From: Ciona intestinalis
Lineage: Eukaryota; Chordata; Ascidiacea; Phlebobranchia; Cionidae
Assembly: GCF_000224145.3 (NCBI RefSeq)
Contig: NC_020166.2
Span: 3,996,939 to 4,060,938 of the forward strand
Reading direction: 5' to 3'
DNA: 64,000 bases
A model generated the notes under the pieces. It was not told the origin of the DNA. It saw only the letters and a list, made by a program, of their open reading frames with translations, and did no database searches. How positions within the stretch are numbered: the stretch's first letter is position 1; every line of letters starts with the position of its first letter. Below, piece after piece: positions 1 to 15,100 of this stretch. Made by a program: the position numbers and the translations under genes.

Positions 1-843
1 TGCCACAAGGAAATAATGTGTGAAAGTGAGGTTTTTCTTGATTATTGTTTGTGCAATGTGTACATGACCATTGAACTAAAGAGTCCAACTGACTCTCTAG
101 AAATAAGTGCTATAGAACTGGTCATTTATGGTTTTAATGTTTAACAATGCAAACTATAAAAATCTTTGCCACTTATGTCTTTATGTTTTATCTCTCCCAA
201 TACATATTATTGTTTACCAATTTTGACACGGGACAAATAAAAAAATGACTGCATTGGTCGAATACTTTAGACAAATTTGAATGAAATATTCCAAGTAGAC
301 CCTTCTGCCTGGAGTGTATATAAGTTGACATGAGGTATAGAGAGGTGACACCACAGCTTAAACAAACAAAGATGACCACATTTGTCATTTTTTATACTTT
401 TGGATAAGCTGCACAGTGAAGCAAAGTCGATCTGGTTACAACTTACAATTAGTTAAATCTTAATAATATACACAGGAAAACGCAAACAACTTTTTTCACA
501 TATTACAAATTTACAACCTACGAATCGGCTACGATTTTTGTTGTTCATCAACACAAATTAAAGGTAGGAAAAAATAGGAGCGAAAACTTCAAAACAATGT
601 AAACAATTAATGCCATCTAAACTAAACAACCTCGATGCACATATTTGTCACTCGTTTAACTAAACTTTCATTACTTTCAATGACATATTTTATTTGTGAA
701 TTAACATTGACAGTTTGTCAAATTTCACACCTACTGTTATAAACAATTTACAAAACAAATTACTAACAAATATTAAAATATTAAACAAAGGTTTGTTATT
801 TTAATTTCTTAATATAACATTACAGCTTGAACAGAAAGTTTAC

Positions 844-963
844 CTTTTCTACCATTTCTCCAATGCAAAGTCCCATGACTTCTTCAGATTCGTTTGACAA
901 AGCATGGGTTATGCAACTCAAATAAGCATCCGCTTGAAGATAAACACGTGAAACAGAACCCAT
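844..963 (-). CDS. BRCC3: BRCC36 deubiquitinase, first coding exon only
   Basis: A 40-codon exon starts at the ATG at 963-961 and ends at a GT donor (843-842) in phase 0. Its protein contains the segment ALSNESEEVMGLCIGE, which matches the start of the MPN+ domain of BRCC36. BRCC36 is the K63-specific metallo-deubiquitinase of the BRCA1-A and BRISC complexes. The Glu in EEVMGL (residue 28) aligns with the conserved MPN+ glutamate. The zinc-binding JAMM residues would lie in later exons, which are not in the 843 bases left to the window edge; I looked for exon 2 there and did not find it. The gene lies downstream of dyskerin on the same strand. Confidence 0.85.
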
Positions 964-1689
964 CCTAAACGTTTTGTATTGTAAACAGAAAATCTATATG
1001 TAGTCAAAAATTAAGGTCTACTCCTGTTACTATAGTAAACAATCTCTATCATAATTTGAACTGGTAGATCCAACTACTGTATAAAGTGTAGTAGTATACA
1101 AAGCGAATCTTTAGGCAAAAGGAAACACAAGCCATAATGTCAGGGGCAATATTCTTCCTAATATGTAGAAACCAGAGCCATAGAAATACGACTCTAGTAG
1201 AGAGTGTTTATACGACTCTGGTAGAAACAATGTTTATGCAAACCAAGAGAGCGAAGCTATAATGAACGGTCACGTATATTTTAAAGAGAAACGATTCATT
1301 TTGTTTGTTGCAAGTGTAAATTAGCATTGTACAATTCGGGACGGCATGTCGAACTGTAAAATGAAGCTGGTAATCGTCATTAATAATTAGGCATAATTTT
1401 AGGGATTTTTACCGAAAACTATAGACACTCCTAAAATTTCATGATTCTCATTTTTAGTTTTAACTTTATATCCCAACATCATACAATTTAATACGGGATA
1501 AACTAAGAGCTCTTCATTTCCATTATTTAATATTCGCACCTTGGCACACTGTATTTTAAACGTGTCGCAAATAAAAACGGCAGCTTAAAACACTAGAAAT
1601 GCAGAAATAACAAAGTGGACACAATCATTCAAGGAAATAAAAAAAAATATAAAATAATTTGGCAGTGATCAGCAAAGATGTCCATTATT
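964..1689. other. Spacer between DKC1 and BRCC3
   Basis: About 0.7 kb between the dyskerin stop and the BRCC36 start. It should hold the BRCC3 promoter and the DKC1 3' UTR. I see no coding exon and no clear repeat in it. Confidence 0.5.
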
Positions 1690-5640
<3,951 letters not shown>

Positions 5641-5953
5641 TATTTCTATTACAAAACAATCGGCATTCACCAGCGGAGCAAGCAGCGAAATGATTAAAGC
5701 AAAACACGTGCATAACTCGTAAAAGCAGGGTCGCGGGGTCACACCTTCAACCACGTGGACGAAATGTATGCTATACGTCCTAATGACTACGTAAAAACAT
5801 TAACGCCCAGGACTAATAGAAGAAAAGAACTAACTAAAATAAAATTAGAGAAGAATTTTGATTACGATGAAATCAATATTTAGAGTAAGTGTACATAGGT
5901 TTATAGTTCTTTCTAAGTTAAATATCATGATATTAATTTTTCCGTTTTTGAGA

Positions 5954-6139
5954 GTATAGGTTGGGGAAGAAGAGACGAATTTTTATTGTAATGCCACTCG
6001 TCCCATTTGGTAGTAAAAAAGAAAAAGTTAAATTTTCCAAAGAAAATGTTTAAAACAAAATCAGTATAATTCGATGTTATTTGCTATAAAGGTGTCCGTC
6101 TCCCCCTCCAATGCTAAAGGTGTCCCGTCTCCTCCCTCC
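5954..6139. mobile_element. GTAGGGTGGGG MITE, decayed copy
   Basis: Starts tataggttggggaagaagag and ends with the inverted motif ggtgtcccgtctcc. It has drifted further from the family ends than the copies near the SLC6 genes. Confidence 0.6.
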
Positions 6140-6502
6140 AGGTATTTTTTAAACAGGTAAAAACACAAAATAGTAGAATGCTAATTTTGAATGCTCGCTA
6201 AATCGTTGAAATTAAAGCCGATAAAAGTTTGTAGATTGCGAGTGTGAACTAAACTAGTTTCATAGATTCATAAAAGAAAACTTGAATATTTCGTACAGTT
6301 TGATTTATAATCTCATAAAACCAGTTTCGGTTTTGTTTGAAAAAAAAGATATAAACATGAGGAAAATAAGCAATACGACTTTAATTTGCGATGTAAACAA
6401 CATAAAAGAACGTTTTAAGTTTAAAAAAGGACAAGAAACTAGCACAGCCCGTTAATTTCTGTAGATTAACTACAAGTTGCAGAATACTGTTAGTAATATA
6501 CA

Positions 6503-6612
6503 GTAGTGTGGGAGAAGATGGGACACCTTTCCCGATAGACCGTTTTTAATTCTTTAAAACACGATCAGGATATTTGGATATTTCTGTGCTAAAGGTGTCC
6601 CATCTCCCCACG
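6503..6612. mobile_element. GTAGGGTGGGG MITE, internally deleted
   Basis: Both inverted ends are present (gtgggagaagatgggacacc and aaaggtgtcccatctcccc) but the interior is short, giving about 110 bp instead of 190. Confidence 0.7.
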
Positions 6613-8081
6613 TTTTAGTTTTGTAATATTTTAAGTGGTAATCACAACTTGCCCCACGTTTTAGTTTTATAAGTTTTTATTGCCAAACTTTGAAAGGTTT
6701 GCTTTTAATTTAATAATTTATAGAGACGGGCCATTAAGCCAATATTGCCCAATGTTTCCAAACTCAAAATATATGAAAATATATACAATAATCAAAAACT
6801 TTTAAAACAGAAAATTGGTAATACCCTTTAAGAAGAATTTGGTGCTAAGAAAGCGTAACAGACAAAAATCAATTTCAGTTAACTTAAGTTTGTTACGTAT
6901 TGGTAAGTTTGGCCTGAAATTCGTATTTATTTTTCATACATTCTTTTGTAAATATATTTGTATATCATCATCTCTGAGGTATCAGTTGAATTAAAAACCA
7001 ACTATTTAAAGTTTGGCAATATAAACCTACACAACAACAAAGAAAGGGAGAACGGGACAAAAAAACATGTTTTTTATATTAATGGTAATCTGCAACTTGT
7101 AGTTAACCTACCGAAACCAACAGTTTGTGCTAAGTTTAAGACCTATTTACCTCTGCCCATTTTCTATGTGTCGGGAAGGACTTGGATCAGCGTACGAAAT
7201 ATTTGAACTGTTCCAAACTGTTGAAAATACTAAATTTAAACTTCTACTACGAATCCACATCTAACTCGCTGCCTACAAGTTAAAAGATCCTTTAGTTACC
7301 ACCGAAATATAAGGAAGCATATCATTTCGATCGCTTTCTTTTCGAATTACAATACAATTTCTCCTTCACGTTATAGAAATGTAAAATAAGAACGCATTAA
7401 ATGAACATACAACTAATAATATATAAGTTCAAAATAACACACGACACAAGCAAGCCTGTATGAATAAATTCGATGTGAAACGTGTCAACCTAAATCATTA
7501 AAACTATAACATTTTACTCGTGTGAAACCAGGTCTGTTTGGAAATTATATACGTCTTATGATAAAGAATTTAGGCAGTACACTGAGCAGCTATGTTGTAG
7601 GTTAAACATACTGTACATGGTCCGAAGCATGAAGCTCCGAGTATCGTGGATGCCAAATACATTAAAAAAGATTGTCAAGATAATTTAACGCGAAAATGCC
7701 TAAAACGGACAGAATTTATTAACAAAAATAAAGTTTAACCCAGAAATAACCGGATACGAAAGAATGTTTTAAATAACGGCAACCAAACTAAGTTTTGTCG
7801 GAAGGATCCGGCAAACTGACCGCCTTTTGGTCAAGAAGTGCATATTTGAATATGGAGAACAGTAGCGATTCAGGCATTTCGAATAGAGCTGGAACTTAAC
7901 TCGTCAAGTTGTCAGTATGGGTTATTGAAGCTCACGTATCTAAAAAACAAATGTTCAGATAATATGTTTTTTTTTTTAACTTTAACATGTATTACAATAA
8001 CAGTTGAATAAAGAAACGTTACACGCAATCGTGAGTTGCTGGACTTGGTTGCAGGTGGTTGATTAAATGAATATGCTGCAC

Positions 8082-8114
8082 CATGGCCTATACTCAATTG
8101 AGTAGTAGGCCATG
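8082..8114. mobile_element. 33-bp palindromic insertion with 7-bp target duplication
   Basis: A near-perfect palindrome starting CATGGCCTA and ending TAGGCCATG, centred on CTCAATTGAG. It is flanked on both sides by GCTGCAC (8075-8081 and 8115-8121). The ends match the termini of the larger elements at 11748 and 34103, so this looks like their two tips joined with nothing between. Confidence 0.75.
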
Positions 8115-8807
8115 GCTGCACACAGAGGGATGAAGTTAATGAAGAGAAACAAGGGAAAGGGGATTGATATAATCGTTTGGGTTTCAAGGGAAGCAAAAAA
8201 TACAGTTAACTATTCTCTTAACTATTTGCGACCCTGAAACAGTGGTATTTGCTCTTGAATAATCAGGATACGGACACGATGCTTGATGCTACAACTTTGG
8301 ATTGAGCGTATCTAGACAAGACACTTAACGAGCAAGGTGACACCCAGTGGTCCTAATGCACTCTAGTCCCTATAGTTCTTGTAGTGCGGACTGCGGACCT
8401 CATATTTAATGCGTCCGCATTTTCACAAAAAAAAATCGGCGCGCCTACTTCTAAGATAGTGAAATAACACCGCCCTAAACGTACAACATTCAGCTTGTTT
8501 TTTACTTGATAGCTAATAATGGACGTAATCGATATTATGGCCAAAAATAATCAATGTCAATCGCCACTGTGTTGTAACAAAGCATTATGGTGGTTAAGAA
8601 GATTTACGTAAGGACCAACATTATTACTTAAAGTATGGGTTAATTACCGTAGGCGAGTGGTAACGATGCGCCGATAGTCGATGAGACATTTTTAATCATA
8701 GCGTTATGTTTGTAACTTTGAAATCATATATGTTCTAACATGGTGTCCAAACTGCCAACCATACAGAACAAACGGTAAAAAAATAATCGTTCAGAAAACT
8801 ACAAACG

Positions 8808-8893
8808 TGGTACTCGTAAGCAGGCACGAGGTGTATGGAATAGAACATCTGTGTCAAACTAGTAACGACTGTCGTTTTCCGGCCACACGAAGA
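8808..8893 (+). mobile_element. SINE fragment
   Basis: Contains actcgtaagcaggcacgagg and gtaacgactgtcgttttccg. Both motifs recur at 17862-18000 (minus), 28590 and 61500-61690. It appears to be part of an interspersed SINE family. Confidence 0.5.
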
Positions 8894-8899
8894 CATATA

Positions 8900-9088
8900 G
8901 TAGGGTGGGGAAAGATGGGACACTTTTTTATTCTGTTTTCTCGTCCGATTTGATAACAAACAAAGAACATTCAAAGAATTATAAAACCGTATTCTCGCGA
9001 CTTCCATAGACCGTTGTTAATTGTTTAAAACACAATCTAAATATTTGGATATTATGTGGTAAAGGTGTTCCGTATTTCCCCGTCCTAC
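8900..9088. mobile_element. GTAGGGTGGGG MITE
   Basis: About 190 bp with terminal inverted repeats (gtagggtggggaaagatggg at the left; the mirror image ending ccccgtcctac at the right) between TATA-like flanks. Confidence 0.8.
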
Positions 9089-9102
9089 TATATGGGTATT
9101 AT

Positions 9103-12100
9103 TTATTCTTTCAACGTAAAAACACGGGCCCAACAACGCACCTGTTTAATGAGATAAGCTTTCTCTTCGTTGAACTGCTCGTCGTCCGAACGATCGTTGT
9201 GGAAGTTAGTGAGGAAGTCGACCAACTTTTGTTGATTCTTCAGCAAAATATCGAGGATGGGTTTGGTCTTGTTGGGATTTGCAACGAACACCTGAAAAAG
9301 ATATTAATAATAATAACTTTATTTGTCTCTTCGATTACCATGGCAAAGATTTAAAAATATTTTAAACGAAGCGACAGGATATAGCGACAACACAACAGTT
9401 GTTAAAACAGACTATATTTAGTTGGAAGAAAATACGCGTGGTCGCTACACCTAACAAACAAACGAGCCAAACAAAAGTGTGCGTAAATAAAATTGATGTT
9501 TATGAAATAAAATTGTAAAAATAAAACAGAATGCATGTTTGTCACGTATGTGTGTTGGCAGCTGCTGTGTGGAATTGAAATGCTGTAAGCGTGAAATAAA
9601 GGAATTAAATCGACCGCCTACATGTATTCTGTGGTTGAGCTACATATCGAATACTTTGAATTCCTCAAATTGTGGACGGCAATCAATATAAATTATGCAT
9701 TAGTGTCCCTTGCTGTGTTAACGCGGTATTATTCCTATGTTTGTCGAGTTTACAACGGCTTGTTTAACACAATAACCTTATTTTATGTCTCTTGGTGTAT
9801 ATTTCCACTATATAAACGTCACGTTTACGTTCAGGTAATCGTTTTAGTAAGACCGATGAGAATATTACTGTGTGTAGAAGTCCATTAGTAAGGGTCACAT
9901 AGTCATTAAGTAAATCGAGGTGCTGCTAAATTGAACCTAAATAATTTAGCAGCGGTTTTATTTGAAATCCCTCTAAAGCAACTCTCGGGAATACAGACTG
10001 AACTTCAATTCCGAAAGTTTACGAAATAATATTTGTTCAATAAAAGTAAAACACGACCGACGACGATGTTTAAATAACAGAATACAAAAATTTAAGATCT
10101 CACTTTAAACACGTGAAAAGCTTCGAACTGAATGTTCCGGCTCTGGTCGCGCAAATTGTTCATCATGATCTTGAGGTTTTCTGGTCTACTGATGTACTTC
10201 GTCATTATGGTGTAGTTGTGACGGTCCAGTAACAGCTCGCCCAGCAACTATAAGTAAAACGTGATGTTAGGGACAGTTTAAATGTACAGCTAAACTGGGT
10301 TACAGTTTAAAATGGAATCTAACTCTACAAAAATGTGCGGTGAGTGGCAACACGATGCTCATGGTTTGTCATTGACTTGACAACTCATGAAAGACAACGG
10401 TCAAAATAACACTGAAGGGTTAATGTAGAAAAACGAGATGAAAAATAGGTTTGTTTGACACTGGGACGTGAGGTAAAACGGGGTGGTAATATTTAAATGT
10501 TTTGCTATAAAACTAATTGGTTTAACAATATGTTTCTAAGACTTGAATTAAAACTGTATGTTGTTGTTGTAAAGTCCAACAATGACGATATACAAGTCAT
10601 ATTAACTTTATTGAAAGTGACTAGACATAAGAAATATCGTATATTAGAACATCCTTCTGGTAGTGTATGGTTAAAAGCTTCCTTTGGGAGTGTGTTAATA
10701 AATCCAACAAGTATGGTCACAGAAAGCACTGAAAACAACCATCATTAGTGGACTGTGAATAAGTTTATTGGCCAAGCCGACGTCAATAATTAGCCAAGCT
10801 AAACACCTAAATGTAATCTTGTGTAAAGTCAAATTGAATATTAGTTGCTGCAGGAACATGCACAACTAATGAGTTTTTAGCTTTACCTAACACTAATCTG
10901 AAAATCCAGACTTAAATGTTATTAAGTAAGAAGTGGAGTATGCATAATGGTTAATCTTATGAAGAAAAAATCCGGTTTTAAGTGCAAGTTGACAAGTTGT
11001 TAATGTTTTGTTAGTGAAGTTTAATATCACTAGAGTCAACAAATCATGATATAAATGGTCTACTTCAGTTCTGAGACCATTCACTCCCAAGCAATTACTC
11101 ATTAAACTTTGGTGGATTCACAGACATGACGACATGAGACATGTGAGATGTGACTCACCACGTAAATGTTTGTTTTGATTTTGACATAATATGCCTCAAA
11201 CAATGTTCCCACCAAACAAATGTGAATTTATGTCACTTTTTACCTTCAGTGACTGCCTCCTGGTTACGTAGTTTTCCGATCCAAGAAGTTGGGTGTAACA
11301 ATCGAATACTTGGTCGTAGTTTGCGTTGAGGAACTCGGCACATACTACTTTATGTCTGGTCAGCAGGTCCTTTAAAAACAATTAGAATGAAACTGTTTTT
11401 GACATAACATAAGATTTGTATTATATACCTTGAAGGTGGCAAAAGCATCAGATGCAATGTCAAATGTTGACATTTCAACATAATCAAAAAATTTAGGAAA
11501 CTCCTTTGAAGAAAGAACTGCTTTGGCTAATGCTTCTGAACGAATGCATTCTCGCAACATAACACCACAGCTGAGCGCAATGTCCGGCTTTTCGTATCTG
11601 TAAACATAAGATTTATGTAATATGTGGTATACAGTTAAACATATCTAAATCCAATACATATTTAAACAAATGCGAAGGTTCGGAATATATATAATATAAA
11701 ATACCATGTTTTATCATATATCAAATAAATTATTTATAATCGTAACCATGGCCTACTCAATACACGGCCTAGGAATACACCGAAACTGCTCTGAAAATAA
11801 GAGGCCTATTGACGCGAATAATGCCCATTATAATACATTGTTACGTCACGGTTTTATGAATGGATTTCCTTCATTTTGAATGCAGTTTGCAGTTGTTGGT
11901 AGGTTCAATACCAGTTCTAGGTTGTTTTAACTTACAGTTTATCACAGAACGTGTCGCAGGTATATTTTCTTGTTTAGTTAAAATCATACCAGACGTATAA
12001 AGCAGCGCAAAAGGTTTATTAGTATATAAATATCAGTTTATTAAGCATAAAGAGAGACGAGCAATCAGATTCAGTTTACCAACACAGAAAACCTACGTTT

Positions 12101-15100
12101 TGATTATATTTAATTTAGTAGACAGGCATTTGGCAAGTTTTATAATGCAGCACACCTTTATAATTTTATTTAGATTAATTCTAAGCCACCAGAATTATTA
12201 AGCGAGCTATTTAAGCATGGTCAATAGTGTTCCGTAGTTGGATAGAATANNNNNNNNNNNNNNNNNNNNNNNNNNNNNNNNNNNNNNNNNNNNNNNNNNN
12301 NNNNNNNNNNNNNNNNNNNNNNNNNNNNNNNNNNNNNNNNNNNNNNNNNNNNNNNNNNNCCTGCTTTAACAAAAAAAACCTCGAGTAGAAAATGGGTTAT
12401 GAGCAGCAGAACAGATCAAGGCATAAGCACCTTGAGACAAAACGCTAATGCTTGTGTTTATCCAATATCCTATACTGTTATCCTATATACCTATATATTA
12501 AGGACCGATTTTAAAAGTCCACAACGGACATATCAATTAACTTACTTGTTGTTACTGCGGTGTTGTTTTGCTAGATATGCATAGGCTGTCTTAAAAATCT
12601 TCTGTTTTAAGCCAAATACTATTTTCACTCAGCGACTGAGCCAAACTAAACTGTCGGTAAAACTTACTTGTATGCCGCACGTGGTTAAAAGTAACTCCTA
12701 TCTGTTCAGTCATGCTTGAACATTTATAAAAAATATAAGATGTTGATAAAATAACCCGAAAAATAAGGTAATTTAACCGGGAATGGTAAATAAACTGTTA
12801 TTTGATGCAAAAACTACAGTCAGACAGCAAAATCCATTCATAAAACCGTGACGTAACAATGTATTATAATGGGCATTATTCGCGTCAATAGGCCTCTTAT
12901 TTTCTGAGCAGTTTCGGTGTATTCCTAGGCCGTGTATTGAGTAGGCCATGTCGTAACTTAATAATTAATTATTAAATCTAGTCTTTATACTTATTTATAT
13001 TATCAAGCATGGCAGTAACATTGGTAATTATTGTGTAATGTGTATGTTATCAAAGCCGGACGATAACTAAAGAAATAAATGTAACTTTACCCATTGATTA
13101 AAATTTCAAGCATTTTCTCTCTTGTGCAGAAGTGTTCAACTGTTGGCATTCGTGTTCCTATTTGTCGACGCATTAGATTATTAAATATTTGGGTGAAGTC
13201 CTTTTTACCCTGAAAGATTAAGACGAAAAGTCAGCAGGTTTCAGTACTAGAAATAGCAATGCCCATTTCTTTATACAAGCTGTTTAAGATAAACATGAAA
13301 GAAAATGCATATAATACAAGATCTAGTCAACTTTATGTGTGACAATATATTTGTATTTTGGAGCATGGCGGGCATGCCATAAAAAACAAAGTTGTTCTAG
13401 TTTAAATCTCGGCATGCAATTTTTCAATTAACTTTTAAATGCCAGCAATAAACTGCAATTGTTTTTAAAATTGGAAGTTTGAAATGCTTTTATTAGGGGA
13501 GGCATATGTCTCTGTTTTTCTGATATTTTTTGCAAGTAAGGCATGCAAATTATAGGGACTGCAACTACTAACATGTGTAAAATACATGTTTAAGAATGTA
13601 CCTTAAAATAAATGTTTGTGTCTCAATAAAATATAAGTTGGTTTTAAATGAAAATCTACACCTAATAAATACTATTTGTGGACTCGTTGTGGTAGTTTTA
13701 TGTAAAAACGCTATTCATTCTAGATGTTTAAATTGTCGAAACAATTTTGCACGTTGATGCCTCACTTGCTGGGAATATGTCAAAATCTGTTTTTATCGTT
13801 CAGCTGATTTGTGTTTTGCTAAGCTGCGATTAATTCATATATACTGCAGCAAAACCCAGTTTAACATCGACAGCTTCTTTATTTAAAAACATGCTCTAGC
13901 TCGAGCTTTTGCGTGATTTCCTTTCTAAATTAGCGATTTATAAGATTATTTGTTATTATATTAAATCATTTAAAATTGACATTTTACAATAATTAAAAAA
14001 ACTAGTGATGTAGAAGTATTCAATTGCTGAACCGGAAATTGTTATTAGCGAAGGTTCTGACCAATAAGCAATAGGTGTTAAGCTTTTCCAGTTTAAACCT
14101 GTACTTCTAGCAAGTAGGCCTACTGCGGAAGTGCACAGGCCGAGTTTACCTACCAGGGATACTGAGAAATTTAAAAATAACAAAAACAACAACAAGGGAT
14201 ACTGGAAAAGTTAACTATAAAAAATTGGTTGGTAATATTATAGCAAGCATTTAATAAAAAAAACGTGACCTTTATCATGTGTTGTTAAACTGTAACTTTT
14301 TATCCTGGGACCTGGATTTAATGGAATTTGTTTAAAAACACATGTGTAGTAGTGTACAAAATGTCATATTTTAGATACAGAGAACAGCAAGAAATACAAA
14401 GTTACCTAAATCATTCTACGGGAATATAGTTAGTATTTATACCAAAAAGAATATACAACACAAGTTTAAAACATTGATTTTATGCAAAAAAAGCTAAACT
14501 AAGAAAACTTGGGCCAGGCTCTTTAAAATAGAAGGAATATTAAACATAATTTTGCATTAGTTTCAAAAGATATTTACTTTGGTTCTTTACTTTAGCCTAG
14601 GCTATTTACTTTAGTTGCTAAGATTCCTTTGTTGAACTATGATATTGGCTAACAATTACACTAACTAATATGCTAATACAAGTATTTTAAACTGGGGAGA
14701 AAATAAGATTTTATGACAATACAAAGGTGTTGAGTCCTTGTCTCTTACATCGGCATGGTTGTCACTAGGAAATAACAATTGACAAAAAAGGCTGAACTTT
14801 CTTCCTTTTTTTAGCAGCATTTCGTTTATCCGCTAAGCAATTGGCAATGTGTGTTCAAACATTTTTATTGGGTCGAATCTTTGAGATCAAGTTTTTTTAA
14901 TATTCACTGTATAAAATTCTTTAGAAAAAAAATTGCGATTGTGTGTTAAGTTTGAAACTGCCCAAAAAAGTGGGACGACCCCCCCACCTGATGCCAGCTA
15001 CCTATTTGAATTTTATTGAAACTTAAAAGTTTAATTATACTTTGTAGTTGAGAAACTGGAAACGGTCAAAGTTGGTTGTAAACTTTTTTATATGAAAAAT

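Larger units (their letters stand above)
5641..9102. other. Spacer between DKC1 start and CAB39 end
   Basis: About 3.5 kb. It holds three GTAGGGTGGGG-type MITE copies, a SINE piece near 8810-8893 and a 33-bp palindromic insertion at 8082. I found no convincing coding exon. The open frames here lack splice context and recognisable protein sequence. Confidence 0.5.
11748..12950. mobile_element. Non-autonomous DNA transposon, CATGGCCTACTC ends
   Basis: The left end CATGGCCTACTCAATACACG and its inverted copy at the right form terminal repeats of roughly 120 bp. An exact 7-bp duplication TCGTAAC flanks the element. The interior has no long open frame and includes the assembly gap 12250-12359. It sits in a CAB39 intron. 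A sister copy is at 34103-35496. A 7-bp duplication fits few superfamilies (P-like and Dada-like are candidates), so the family is left open. Confidence 0.85.

Noticed and set aside
9622-9888. 88-codon plus-strand frame in a CAB39 intron
   Set aside because: No splice partners, no recognisable domain, and it is hydrophobic by AT-rich composition.
10497-10748. Overlapping frames on both strands
   Set aside because: Both lie in a CAB39 intron, have no family match, and look like chance frames.
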